Shown in pieces: positions 45,548 to 54,884 of a stretch of 64,000 nt of DNA. Source of the stretch: UBA10349 sp003485905. Lineage in GTDB: Bacteria; Pseudomonadota; Gammaproteobacteria; Arenicellales; Arenicellaceae. The translations under genes were made by a program, and so were the position numbers. Location of the stretch: NCBI GenBank assembly GCA_943787185.1, contig CALSLL010000004.1:124001-188000 (forward strand), given 5' to 3'. A model generated the notes under the pieces. That model ran no database searches, was not told the DNA's origin, and saw only the letters and a program-made list of their open reading frames with translations. Each line of letters opens with the position of its first letter. The first letter of the stretch is position 1.

Positions 45548-45906
45548 GAGTCATAAATATTGTTACAACATCGGATGCGAGTTGCACAAACCTTTTCATT
45601 TTGGATTAATGACTCTATTTAAATAGTAGTTAAAAGTCGTAGCGTAACTGAGGCGGCATTAATGGGCCTTCATTTGTCATTACTATGGGTTCCACTTCAA
45701 TGAATGGCTAGGTTAGCATTGATTGGGGATGCGAAACATTGGTGACTTGATAGCTATGGACATACAATCTACGCGACCTTGTATAGAGATAGCGCGAAAA
45801 GCGTCTAAGGGCTTATTCAATGGAGTTTAAGTACCTTGCTCAGAATTCAGATTATCAATAGTGGGCTATGACGGTTGCTGTTACCTTTAAAGAAGAAATA
45901 AAGCTG
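45548..45906. other. 359-base gap before pseI
   Basis: No gene is recognised here. The sequence is broken by stops in all frames and shows no clear terminator. A TTGATA hexamer is present near 45748 but no -10 lies at the right distance. The last 39 bases (45868-45906) are in frame with pseI and could extend it. Confidence 0.5.
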
Positions 45907-46956
45907 ATGAATGAAATAACTATAGATGGCCAGCTGATTGGTAGAAAGCATAAACCTTATGTCGTCGCGGAGCTATCGGCGAATCATAATGGCTCTATTG
46001 ATAAAGCAATTAAGACAATGGAAATGGCTGCCGCAGTGGGAGCTAGTGCTATAAAACTGCAAACTTACACTGCAGACACCATGACAATTGACTGTGAAAA
46101 TGAAGATTTTAAGATTACTGGGGGTCTGTGGGATGGGTATCAACTTTATGATCTATATAATGAAGCTCATACACCTTATGAGTGGCATGAAGAGCTTTTC
46201 AAAAAGGGAAAAGAACTAGGAATTACGGTTTTTTCAACTCCGTTTGATGAGACTGCCGTTGCACTGCTTGAGTCGCTCGACGCGCCGGCTTACAAAATCG
46301 CCTCATTTGAAGCTATTGATTTACCATTAATTAAACGTGTGGCCGAAACTGGCAAGCCCATGATCATTTCTACCGGCATGGCAAATCTTGAGGAAATTAC
46401 CGAGGCAGTGGGAACAGCACGAGAAAATGGCTGCAATGAATTAGTATTGCTACATTGTATAAGTAGTTATCCTAGCCCTGTTGAGCAAGCCAATTTGGCG
46501 ACTATAGGAGATATTACAAAACGGTTTAATTGTATTGCTGGTCTTTCGGATCACACTATGGGTACGGTGGTTTCAGTTGCATCTATAGCATTTGGAGCTT
46601 GCGTCATCGAAAAACACATTATATTAAGTCGAGATGATAAAGGGCCAGATAGTGCCTTTTCACTAGAACCGCAAGAGCTTAAAACTTTATGCGAAGATAC
46701 TGAGGCTGCATGGAAAGCAATCGGCACCGTGGGCTATGAGCGTAAACAGGCAGAAGAAGCCAATGTGCGTTTTAGGCGTTCGATCTATTTTGTAAAGAAC
46801 ATTGCAGCAGGTGAGGTTGTTACCAAAGCGCATATTCGAAGTATTCGTCCGGGCTTTGGTTTGGCGCCAAAGTTTTATGAGGATATTTTGGGTAAAAAAG
46901 TTCTCCTTGATATACAACGTGGGACTGCCACTAAACACGAGCATTTTTCCGAGTGA
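45907..46956 (+). CDS. pseI: PseI, pseudaminic acid synthase
   Basis: This is the most canonical of the four NeuB-family proteins in the window. It has VVAELSANHNGS, KLQTYTADTMT, the PseI-like GGLWDGYQLYDLYNEAHTPYEWH, STGMANLEE, LLHCISSYPSP, GLSDHTMG and VIEKHI. A C-terminal SAF domain ends with IRPGFGLAPKFYEDILG. It condenses 2,4-diacetamido-2,4,6-trideoxy-L-altrose with phosphoenolpyruvate. The frame extends to ATG 45868, but family proteins begin at the equivalent of ATG 45907 (MNEITIDGQLIG). Confidence 0.92.
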   Translation: MNEITIDGQLIGRKHKPYVVAELSANHNGSIDKAIKTMEMAAAVGASAIKLQTYTADTMTIDCENEDFKITGGLWDGYQLYDLYNEAHTPYEWHEELFKKGKELGITVFSTPFDETAVALLESLDAPAYKIASFEAIDLPLIKRVAETGKPMIISTGMANLEEITEAVGTARENGCNELVLLHCISSYPSPVEQANLATIGDITKRFNCIAGLSDHTMGTVVSVASIAFGACVIEKHIILSRDDKGPDSAFSLEPQELKTLCEDTEAAWKAIGTVGYERKQAEEANVRFRRSIYFVKNIAAGEVVTKAHIRSIRPGFGLAPKFYEDILGKKVLLDIQRGTATKHEHFSE

Positions 46957-46968
46957 GTAATATTTTCG

Positions 46969-47907
46969 CTAAGTAGCGCCCTTTTTTAAATTATCTATAA
47001 AATAATCAAATTCAACATCTTTAATTCCAAAATGAAGAGGAATTATTATCGCGGGAGTATATTGGTCGTTATCCTGTGCTTTATTGAAATTAAACATTCG
47101 TATCATGGTTTTTTCGGGGCCACGGAATTGGTATAGACTTTCATCAAAAGCTAGAACCGACCCTACCCTATATTCAGAATTTAGTGATATATCAAACTTA
47201 TCCCTAACCACGTTTATTCGGGTTAAAATTTTATCTCTATTCAAATTAAAATTATTGAGATTCACATGAATATTCTTCAGGTCTTTAATTGAAAGCCTAT
47301 AATTATTGAATTCTAGAGAATGCCACGAAGCGAAGCCTTCTTTTTTCCTCCATTTTAATCGTGACTGATAGTCTGTAAAGGCATTCTGTTCAGATCGTTT
47401 TTCTATTACGTAATTATGGAAATTTTCATCTTTTGAAACTACCAGACCTCCAGTAATGACACCTAGGATTTTAGGAAGAGAAATTAGTTCAAACGCACTT
47501 TTAGAAGATGGAAAAAATGCTTTTTCAGATAAATGAATACTATCAACTGAATCTTCTAATACAACTCCGTCATATTCTGTAGGAATAGTATTAACTTGTC
47601 CCCATTTGTGGACAGAAAGGACTATGGTTGGATTACTTAAGAAATTTTCAGTGATAGAAGAATATGCGCCGACTGTATTGTAAATGCAGTGAGAAGACCA
47701 TTTTGGAACGAATGCTAGATCAGATCTGTTGATATTAAGATAACTGAGTACAGCCCCGATAGCTGATCTTCCAGAAGGTATAAGACTTGTGGAGATGTTA
47801 TATTTTTCTTGGAAAAAATTTTCAATTTTCTCTATGTAAAATTTTTCAGATCCCCCGGAAGATAAATTCCTAAAAAGCCCACTTGGCCACTGGTAGTCAT
47901 ACATCAT
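46969..47907 (-). CDS. DegT/DnrJ-like PLP-fold protein, divergent
   Basis: The 312-residue protein has the outline of a sugar aminotransferase of the DegT/DnrJ/EryC1 fold: LIPSGRSAIGAVLSYL near the N-terminus, an EDSVDSIHL where the family has EDAAQ, and ISLPKILGVITGGLVVSKD with Lys146 at the Schiff-base position. Spacing and the C-terminal half are unusual and it is shorter than most members. It overlaps the upstream methyltransferase gene by 4 bases and is the last gene of the nine-gene minus operon. It may be an aminotransferase or a PLP-dependent deoxygenase. Confidence 0.6.
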   Translation of the reverse strand: MMYDYQWPSGLFRNLSSGGSEKFYIEKIENFFQEKYNISTSLIPSGRSAIGAVLSYLNINRSDLAFVPKWSSHCIYNTVGAYSSITENFLSNPTIVLSVHKWGQVNTIPTEYDGVVLEDSVDSIHLSEKAFFPSSKSAFELISLPKILGVITGGLVVSKDENFHNYVIEKRSEQNAFTDYQSRLKWRKKEGFASWHSLEFNNYRLSIKDLKNIHVNLNNFNLNRDKILTRINVVRDKFDISLNSEYRVGSVLAFDESLYQFRGPEKTMIRMFNFNKAQDNDQYTPAIIIPLHFGIKDVEFDYFIDNLKKGAT

Positions 47908-48659
47908 AAGCTCTCAATAATTAAATCTTCTCTTGTATAGGAAAATGGGAGAGACGTTGGTTGAGGCATAACAAAGGAGTTGTAGCCATTTTTACGGTAT
48001 TTCAGTAGTGTATTTTCAATAAACTGATCTGAAATTGCTTTGTTTTGGTTTTGAACTTTCTCTGCATAGTCAATATGGTTTTTATAAACATCCAGTTCGT
48101 CAATGGTAACGCCTTGATAATCAGCATCAAATTTTCTTCCAAAATCGGAGCAGAGAAAGCGGCCTTTTTTGTTTATATTTGGAAGATCACCAATTAATAT
48201 CTTTGACTGTGCACCTAATACTTTTACTAAACTTTCTATAAAACTGCTTGGTTCATCTAAACATTGAATTACAGAATAAGCGCATATCCGCTTAAATTTG
48301 CGTTCAAAGAAAACTTCGGGCATATCGTCTGGAAACAGACCGCTGTGAAACCGTATCTTTGAACTTCTCGGCAGTTGTTTTTTCAGCCTAGAAATCACTG
48401 CCGGTATATCGATTAGGGTGACTGTGCAATCCTGATTTAACAACCAATCAACTACCATCAAAGTCAGAGGGCTACATCCACAACCTATATCAAGAAAGCT
48501 GTCGCCTTTTTCGACTTGAAGTTTATTGAAAATGTCATTAAATATTCTCTGCTCTTTACCACTGTCCTCTTTGTAACGGCCAGCAAGGATTGATTCATCG
48601 GCACCATCACGTGCAAGAATTGAATAATACTCTAACGCTTTTTTCTGATGTGATTTCAT
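47904..48659 (-). CDS. class I SAM methyltransferase
   Basis: A 251-residue protein with the SAM-binding loop FLDIGCGCSPLTLMVV, the acidic TLIDIPAVI and a later ICAYSVIQCLDEP strand. It has the general form of methyltransferases found in glycan clusters. The gene lies 9 bases after the flavin oxidoreductase gene and overlaps the DegT-like gene. The substrate is unknown. Confidence 0.75.
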   Translation of the reverse strand: MKSHQKKALEYYSILARDGADESILAGRYKEDSGKEQRIFNDIFNKLQVEKGDSFLDIGCGCSPLTLMVVDWLLNQDCTVTLIDIPAVISRLKKQLPRSSKIRFHSGLFPDDMPEVFFERKFKRICAYSVIQCLDEPSSFIESLVKVLGAQSKILIGDLPNINKKGRFLCSDFGRKFDADYQGVTIDELDVYKNHIDYAEKVQNQNKAISDQFIENTLLKYRKNGYNSFVMPQPTSLPFSYTREDLIIESL

Positions 48660-48668
48660 ATCTGTTTC

Positions 48669-49994
48669 TTATGAAGCTTTTACCATCTCGTATGTCGAGC
48701 GGATAACCTCTTGTAGAAAAAATGTTTCTCCGGTTCCTTTACCACAGAATATTACATTGCTAAATTGTGATCGAGCTTCATCGAGTAATGTCTGAGAACT
48801 TTGTTTGAGACTAAGTAGGGGAGTTGGGAAACCATTGTCAAGAACTTGAATACTACTAGAAACGCATTTGCTATCCGATTCTATAACGCCAATTGATTGA
48901 AGCTCATTCTTAACCTTGTTCAGTAAATGGGCATTCTCAATTTCTTCGTGTAACAAGCATTCCACAGTGAGGTGATTGTGTTTGCCGGTTGTCCGCAGAT
49001 TGGAGTAAAGTGTAACTCTAAATGTATAAAATCCAGGCTCGAAGCAGTTGAGAAAATAGAGATTGGTCAGGAACGGCTTATCGTAGGCGAGATTAAGAAG
49101 AACGGTTCGAATCATTTTGGGAGGTTTAACAGAAGGGGGTATAGTAACGCCGCAGGCATTCATTAGGAAAAATGGTGAAATTGTACATACCGCAGAATCG
49201 AATAAAATATCAGTCTCATCTGACAGAGTTATACCGGTTAATTTTTTCCCGCTGACCTGAGCAGTTTTTATGGTAGCCCCACCGATAAAGGTCCCTCCGG
49301 CAGATGTAAACTTTTTCATCAACGAATTAACCCAAAGACCTATCCCTGTTTTCTTTGGATAGAAGCTTCTAGCACTTGAATGGCGTTGTTTGTAGCTGTG
49401 GTAAGATATTTTTCCATCCATGGTCTCATTTTTTTTGAGAAAGTTAGTTATTTCTGCGTTGAGAATGATAATTCTGGAAGAGATTAGACCATGACTTCCG
49501 GTAGCTAAGTCGTCTAAGTTAGCGTTATAAAACTTTTTAAGCACCGGCTTAAATAATTCTTCAGTTAGTGTTTGCCCGAATGTGAAATCCAATTGTTCTT
49601 TAAGGTTTGTGCAGTTGTCTTTAATTTTGGTCTGCAATAACTCTACAACACCCTTTTCGTAGATATTGTGGGGGAGATTTCGGGCATCGATGTGCGGACA
49701 CTCCGAATTAAGAACTCCACCGAAATAATGCCCTGCTTTTAAAAATGGGAGTTCTTTCCAATTATCATCAATAACATCGAAAAGCAGCGCGTCTATTTCA
49801 GGATCCAAAGTCTCCATAATGAAATGAGTACCGTAGTCATAGTCGAAACCATGCGCACTGTATGACCTCAAAAGTCCGCCAGGAGTTTTTTCTCTGTCAA
49901 TTATGGTCACATCATTTTTCTCAACCAGCATCAGGCCGGCCAGAATGCCAGATATTCCAGAACCCACTACTACAATCTTTTTTTTATCAGACAT
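48669..49994 (-). CDS. FAD-dependent oxidoreductase (amine-oxidase/UGM-like)
   Basis: The 441-residue flavoprotein opens with VVVGSGISGILAGLML, then IIDREKTPGGLLRSY and FDYDYGTHFI, the pattern of protoporphyrinogen oxidase, amine oxidase and UDP-galactopyranose mutase-type proteins. A C-terminal FCGKGTGETFFLQEVIRS fits the second FAD contact. In this operon it could oxidise, desaturate or ring-contract a sugar nucleotide. The exact reaction cannot be read. Confidence 0.75.
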   Translation of the reverse strand: MSDKKKIVVVGSGISGILAGLMLVEKNDVTIIDREKTPGGLLRSYSAHGFDYDYGTHFIMETLDPEIDALLFDVIDDNWKELPFLKAGHYFGGVLNSECPHIDARNLPHNIYEKGVVELLQTKIKDNCTNLKEQLDFTFGQTLTEELFKPVLKKFYNANLDDLATGSHGLISSRIIILNAEITNFLKKNETMDGKISYHSYKQRHSSARSFYPKKTGIGLWVNSLMKKFTSAGGTFIGGATIKTAQVSGKKLTGITLSDETDILFDSAVCTISPFFLMNACGVTIPPSVKPPKMIRTVLLNLAYDKPFLTNLYFLNCFEPGFYTFRVTLYSNLRTTGKHNHLTVECLLHEEIENAHLLNKVKNELQSIGVIESDSKCVSSSIQVLDNGFPTPLLSLKQSSQTLLDEARSQFSNVIFCGKGTGETFFLQEVIRSTYEMVKAS

Positions 49995-50006
49995 AATCTA
50001 AGCTGT

Positions 50007-50978
50007 TTAAATTTTATATATCAACTTGAGGTGACTACAGCAATCTCCGCCAAATCCTCGTTTAAACTTGGAGATGTTTATTTCTTTTGGTGTTCCACTG
50101 GTGAATAGCTGTTCGCCCAGATCAAAATACCTGCAGCCTTGTTCTTTTGCATACAAAATAGCGCTCCACAGAATCGCATGAGAAATCGGTTTTTCGAAAA
50201 GCTCCCTTACTGAGGCACCCACTGAATAAAAACACATTTTGGAAGTGCGGTTAAAATGAGCACAAGTGACAAGTTTATTATCTAAGCGCCCTGTCAGAAT
50301 AAATGCTTCACCGGATTTAACTTGTTCAAATTGAGTATCCCAGGTCTTTTTTGATCTTGTTTCCCTTCCTGCGACAGATATATGCAGTTGCCTGAATGCT
50401 TCGCTATCTAAGTAATTTATATTCCTATTATCTAGAACTTGAATGGATAGGTTTTTTAATCCCCAATTTATCATACTCTTATATCTTTTTCTAAGGTCGC
50501 TTTTTAGTTCAGCTTCTGTTTGGTAGAGATCAACGATTTGGGTTAAATGGTTAGAAAGAACGGCACCTTTATCTAGAAAGAAGGACACGACGGGCGAAAT
50601 AGTTTTATTTGCACCCATATCGGTGAATGTAAATTTTTGGATCAATTCATCCTCTACCAAGCAAGTAAGCTCTTTATTCAGAGCTTTCCTGATTTGCTTC
50701 TTTTCAGGTTTATCTAAATCCGGGGATTCAAAATATAGTGAATCTCTTCCAAAAGCATCCATTTTTCCGGTCGGAATTTGTATTGATGCTACAAAGGCGG
50801 CGAGAACCTTTTCTTTTTCACAGATTAAAAATGATCTGTTAATGTACTCTATATCTGTGGCGTACTCTATTTGAAATCTTATATCTAAGAGACTTAGTAG
50901 CGCTGTAGGGCAGCAGTGATTGTGAAAATTACTGTATAGAATATTAAATTGATCTTCATTAGATCGGACAATATGCAT
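50007..50978 (-). CDS. FemAB-like GNAT acyltransferase
   Basis: This 323-residue protein has a C-terminal GNAT domain of the FemAB/Acetyltransf_6 type: KSDLRKRYKSMINWGLK, GRETRSKKTWD, HFNRTSKMCFYSVGAS and CRYFDLGEQ. FemAB proteins transfer aminoacyl groups from tRNA, and relatives in sugar clusters acylate amino-sugars. ATG 50978 is taken because GAGGGG lies 10 bases before it and the longer version would start inside that site. It probably adds an acyl or aminoacyl group to a sugar made by this operon. Confidence 0.7.
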   Translation of the reverse strand: MHIVRSNEDQFNILYSNFHNHCCPTALLSLLDIRFQIEYATDIEYINRSFLICEKEKVLAAFVASIQIPTGKMDAFGRDSLYFESPDLDKPEKKQIRKALNKELTCLVEDELIQKFTFTDMGANKTISPVVSFFLDKGAVLSNHLTQIVDLYQTEAELKSDLRKRYKSMINWGLKNLSIQVLDNRNINYLDSEAFRQLHISVAGRETRSKKTWDTQFEQVKSGEAFILTGRLDNKLVTCAHFNRTSKMCFYSVGASVRELFEKPISHAILWSAILYAKEQGCRYFDLGEQLFTSGTPKEINISKFKRGFGGDCCSHLKLIYKI

Positions 50979-51161
50979 GCGTAAGCCCCTCATTAATTAT
51001 CTTAAATTCGAGTAGAAGGTTTAGCGGCATTAAACAAGTATCTTGGTGGTATACCTCCAATCGCTGTATTCGATTGCTCATTGTTATATGTCTAATACCA
51101 TTGGGCAGCCAGTAGTTAGGGACACCTTTTCATCTTTTACTGATTTAGGGGTTATGCCATT

Positions 51162-51926
51162 CTAGTATAGCTCGAGCTCCCTTAGGATGGATTTGTTCTC
51201 CATGTACCACCGAGTCTCATGCACGAGTTTAATGGTTTTTATTTTATCAGTTGCTAAAACCAGATTGGATAGCTCGCCAATCATGTTTTTTAATTTGGAA
51301 AACCTTGATGAACCTAAGGGCTCTAAAATTCGCCCTATTGGGATATGTGCCCAGCCTGATTGTTTTTTAGGGAGAAATTCTAAGTTATTTTTTAGTCTAT
51401 CGCGTATACCAAAAATAACCCCTTCATCATAACCCTTTGCGATAATACATCCATCTGGATTTATTTGAATTCCGCGTATCGTAAATCTAAAAGAAGGGTA
51501 GTTTAAAGATGAAAGTTCCTGCTGAATAATGGGGAGCCACGATTCATTCCAGTTATCATCAGGCCATTTAAATACGCAGTACTCTACGCCAAAATTTGGC
51601 GGTAGTACCCAATAATGAGCGGTGTTATCTAGAATCGAGGATATATTCTGCTGGATGGTAAGCAGCTTATTAGAAAACTCTTTACCAAACGGTAAGCCTG
51701 ATAGTAGCGCATAGACTTCCAGATCTTTTGGTTTTGGTTTACGTACTCGCAAGCTTTCATCAGTAAATAAAATTCTGGATGTCTCAAGTGATGATTCTAC
51801 GAAATCATCATGTTGCCATGTGCGTTTACCTACTTCATCATACGAGTTTTTTAGGTTCAAATAATGTTCTTCATTGTCGGGAAGCACTAAATTATTTCCC
51901 ATTCTATTCGCCGGCATTGTGTTCAA
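51162..51926 (-). CDS. unrecognised protein, possibly 2H-phosphoesterase-like
   Basis: I do not recognise this 254-residue protein with confidence. It has two histidine segments, AHYWVLPPNFG-like near residue 110 and GWAHIPIGRIL near residue 190, separated by a FTIRGIQINPDG strand, loosely resembling 2H (2'-5' RNA ligase-like) folds. No signal peptide or membrane segment is visible. It overlaps the dehydratase gene by 23 bases; an ATG at 51902 would remove the overlap. It belongs to the nine-gene operon, so a role in the same sugar pathway is likely. Confidence 0.5.
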   Translation of the reverse strand: MNTMPANRMGNNLVLPDNEEHYLNLKNSYDEVGKRTWQHDDFVESSLETSRILFTDESLRVRKPKPKDLEVYALLSGLPFGKEFSNKLLTIQQNISSILDNTAHYWVLPPNFGVEYCVFKWPDDNWNESWLPIIQQELSSLNYPSFRFTIRGIQINPDGCIIAKGYDEGVIFGIRDRLKNNLEFLPKKQSGWAHIPIGRILEPLGSSRFSKLKNMIGELSNLVLATDKIKTIKLVHETRWYMENKSILRELELY

Positions 51927-52926
51927 AATTACCGACGGATTGCAACATCGAGCCTATCTCACGTTCGGTTAGCATATTTTGATCTGAGCGCAGTGGGCCG
52001 GAAAGCCGAGGAGCTTTATCGTATGCCTTCATGTAGCTATCGACAATTCCTGAAGGCATGACATCTAAAGAGTCAGGTATTATGGTGTATAAATTTCCCT
52101 CACATACGGTTCTTTGTGCTTCGGTCTCTGTGACCAATTCCTCGTACGATTTCTCGCCTGGTTTTTCGCCTATAATTGTATATTCGAACGAGTCCTTGCC
52201 AACGAACGCCCTAGCTAAACTCATAATATTGCAGCAACCCATGCCTGAAACGAATATTTCTCCTCCAATCATATTGTTTCCCGCGTGCAAGCATAGGTCT
52301 ACCGCTTGAGACATTGTTATAAAAAACCTAGACATATCTTTCGAGGTGATTGTCAACGGGAGCTTGTTAGCTATCTGGTTCTTGAAAATATGTAAAACAG
52401 AACCGTTAGTATTTAAAACATTTCCAAATCTGACGCTTGCAAACCTTGTTTGGTGCTTACCCATATAATGATTGGCTGCAGTCATTAATCGTTCTCCAAG
52501 CAGCTTCGTTGCTCCCATCGTGCTTGAAGGGTTCACAGCTTTATCACTACTCGTAAACACAACCCGCTGAACGTTAGTTTTTATCGCGGCATTAATAATA
52601 TTATTTACACCAAGAATGTTCGTTTGCATTGCTTCAAACGGATTGTATTCGGAGAGATATACGTGCTTCAGCGCAGCACAATGAAAAATGACGTCAACTC
52701 CCTCGAAGGCTAGGGATAGTCTATCTTCATCTCTAATACTCCCAACAAATAATTTAAGATTGGTTCCGTACTCAGATTTAAACTCTTGGTCTAGTTTAAA
52801 TAGGCCGTCTTCACTTTGATCAAATGCACAAACTACATGTTGATCCTGGAGCAGCTTTTTTACCAACTCGGATCCCACAGAACCACAAGCGCCCGTCACG
52901 AGGATTCTAGATTTTTTAGATATCAT
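51904..52926 (-). CDS. nucleotide-sugar 4,6-dehydratase-like SDR (CapD/FlaA1 type)
   Basis: An extended SDR of 340 residues with cofactor loop TGACGSVGSELV, FHCAALKHVYLSEYNPFEA, SSDKAVNPSSTMGATK and VRFGNVLNTNGSV. The active-site Tyr of Tyr-x3-Lys is Met in MGATK, as is normal for the CapD branch. Such enzymes make UDP- or GDP-4-keto-6-deoxy-HexNAc, the first step to legionaminic-type acids. It precedes the unrecognised gene and follows the NeuB-like gene by 23 bases. Confidence 0.82.
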   Translation of the reverse strand: MISKKSRILVTGACGSVGSELVKKLLQDQHVVCAFDQSEDGLFKLDQEFKSEYGTNLKLFVGSIRDEDRLSLAFEGVDVIFHCAALKHVYLSEYNPFEAMQTNILGVNNIINAAIKTNVQRVVFTSSDKAVNPSSTMGATKLLGERLMTAANHYMGKHQTRFASVRFGNVLNTNGSVLHIFKNQIANKLPLTITSKDMSRFFITMSQAVDLCLHAGNNMIGGEIFVSGMGCCNIMSLARAFVGKDSFEYTIIGEKPGEKSYEELVTETEAQRTVCEGNLYTIIPDSLDVMPSGIVDSYMKAYDKAPRLSGPLRSDQNMLTEREIGSMLQSVGNFEHNAGE

Positions 52927-52949
52927 TGAGATTTCTCATACCTGCATTA

Positions 52950-54038
52950 TTAGACTATATCCGTCCATTTTATATATTCTCCTGCACTAATATTTCTTTT
53001 TAAATTCTTTCCAATCAATCTGTTTGATTCAAACGGAGGGATTCCATCCGCCGGGCAAGGTCTTAGCATGGTTAAATCTTGTGGCGCTATCTTCTGCCCT
53101 TTTTTTAGGCTATTTGTTGCGCAGATACTGCGACGTTGCAAGGCTACAGTTTCCATTTCATTTTCTTCAACTTGTTTTAAACCATTCCCTAGGGATGCTT
53201 CTAGCTCTCGTGTTCTATCAACCATTTCTCGCCATGTGGTCGGGGTCATAGAAAAAGCATGATCTGGGCCGACTCTATCTGTTGAATCTGTAAAGTGCTT
53301 TTCTATTACCTTAGCTCCCAATGCTACTGCGCCAAGCACTGAAACATGGCCAGGCATATGATCACTTAAGCCGGTAATTATGCCAGGGTATAGACTTTGA
53401 AATGTCGAGAGCGCAGTTAACTGGAGATGCGAGAAGTTTTCATGGCTAGCCGTATAATTGGTATTGCATTGAAGCAATATTAGGTTCGAAGTGATATTTA
53501 ATATTGCGTTAGCCGCTCGTTGCACGTCCTCGAGGTCTGAAGCCCCTGTCGCGAGTAGAAGCGGTTTTCCTTTTGACGCCATATGTTCAATGATTTCTAT
53601 CCATGTGATATCGCCTGAGCCAATTTTATATGCCGGTACATATGGGTCAACCAAATCCACAAGATCAAACGAATAAGGGCTAGTAAAAAAAGATAACCCC
53701 GCATCTGCACATGTTTCTTGTAATACACTCGTCCAGTCTTTATTTAGAGAAGCGTCATTATATGTCTCGAAAACCGATTTCTTCCATGACGATTGATGAG
53801 ATTTACTATTCCCGACCTTTTTGAATCCGAAATCACTAACTAGCGAGTTTGCGGTGTAATGTTGAAATTTAGCGGCGTCAGCACCCGCATCTTTTGCCAT
53901 GTATATTAGTTCTTTTGCCCGATTTAGATCTTGATCAAAATTTGAGCCTATTTCTGCTATAAAATACACAGGATCTGTATGACTAATTTTTTTTCCATCA
54001 ATCGATATGGCGCTTGATGGCTGTTGTTTTTGTTCCAT
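52950..54038 (-). CDS. NeuB-family nonulosonic acid synthase
   Basis: A 362-residue NeuB homologue: IAEIGSNFDQD where the signature normally has NHxG, KFQHYTANSLVSDFGF, FFTSPYSFDLVD, KIGSGDITW, LATGASDLEDV, LLQCNTNYTAS, GLSDHMPGH, IEKHFTDS and a C-terminal SAF domain. It should add a pyruvate unit to a six-carbon sugar. The Asn-Phe in place of Asn-His marks it as distinct from PseI. It lies between an SpsF-type cytidylyltransferase and a CapD-like dehydratase. Confidence 0.85.
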   Translation of the reverse strand: MEQKQQPSSAISIDGKKISHTDPVYFIAEIGSNFDQDLNRAKELIYMAKDAGADAAKFQHYTANSLVSDFGFKKVGNSKSHQSSWKKSVFETYNDASLNKDWTSVLQETCADAGLSFFTSPYSFDLVDLVDPYVPAYKIGSGDITWIEIIEHMASKGKPLLLATGASDLEDVQRAANAILNITSNLILLQCNTNYTASHENFSHLQLTALSTFQSLYPGIITGLSDHMPGHVSVLGAVALGAKVIEKHFTDSTDRVGPDHAFSMTPTTWREMVDRTRELEASLGNGLKQVEENEMETVALQRRSICATNSLKKGQKIAPQDLTMLRPCPADGIPPFESNRLIGKNLKRNISAGEYIKWTDIV

Positions 54039-54093
54039 TCAGTTTCCCCAAACTTTATACACAAGTCACAAAAAAATTAAGAAAATAGATTTT

Positions 54094-54873
54094 CTAAGAT
54101 CTTAATCGAGTTAGTTCTTCATCTGGCCCGTACAATTTGGGATAGCGTTTTGTGATTTTGAGTATCATGTCTCTTAAATTATTATCCCGCTGAACAAGGT
54201 CCATAAGACTTTTTGCATTAATAGTTTTAGTTTGTCCGATAATATATTCGGACACAGCTATATCGTCAGGATAATCCACTGTAAATCTTAAGTCAGGGTT
54301 TATAAAGCTCGGTAGATTTAATTTGTTAATTTTGAATTTATCGGGGTGACTATGGATATAGTAAGTTACATGTTCCTGCGTTTTGGGATCATTATTAGCT
54401 AGAGAGATTGATCGTTCTAACGCTTCACGCGTTACGGCTTCGACAAATAGACCGATAGGCTTTACGATGATTGGTTCATCGGCCTTTGTATAATAAGAGC
54501 AATAATCATCATCAGGGTCAAAGGCATTGATCTGATCTTCCATCAATTCAACATCGATAAAAGGATTGTCACTGCATACGCGTAAGAACCGATCCGAATT
54601 GAATTTATCACTAGCCCCCAGGTATCGATTCAAGACTTCATTTACTGGGCCTCGATAACAAAGTAAGTTTTCATTCGAGCAGTATTTTTCAATAGGATCA
54701 TCGTTTGCGCTAGTAGTTGTGGCGACTATTATCCGACTAATTTTTGAACATTTCTTTAATTGCCCAAGGCAGCGTTCCAATAAAGGTTTTCCATGTATTG
54801 GTTTAAATAGCTTTTCAGGAAATCTACTTGACCCCAATCTTGCTTGAACAATCGCGTCTATGTTTTCAACCAT
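54094..54873 (-). CDS. SpsF-type cytidylyltransferase
   Basis: The 259-residue protein opens with IDAIVQARLGSSRFPEKLFKPI, the nucleotide-binding loop of SpsF/CMP-sugar synthetases, then FLRVCSDNPFIDVELM and RFTVDYPDDIAVSEYI. It should couple CMP to the acid made by the adjacent NeuB. ATG 54873 is the family start and leaves an 11-base gap after the SDR gene; the longer frame from 54924 would overlap that gene by 40 bases. Confidence 0.85.
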   Translation of the reverse strand: MVENIDAIVQARLGSSRFPEKLFKPIHGKPLLERCLGQLKKCSKISRIIVATTTSANDDPIEKYCSNENLLCYRGPVNEVLNRYLGASDKFNSDRFLRVCSDNPFIDVELMEDQINAFDPDDDYCSYYTKADEPIIVKPIGLFVEAVTREALERSISLANNDPKTQEHVTYYIHSHPDKFKINKLNLPSFINPDLRFTVDYPDDIAVSEYIIGQTKTINAKSLMDLVQRDNNLRDMILKITKRYPKLYGPDEELTRLRS

Positions 54874-54884
54874 CTGATAGATTC

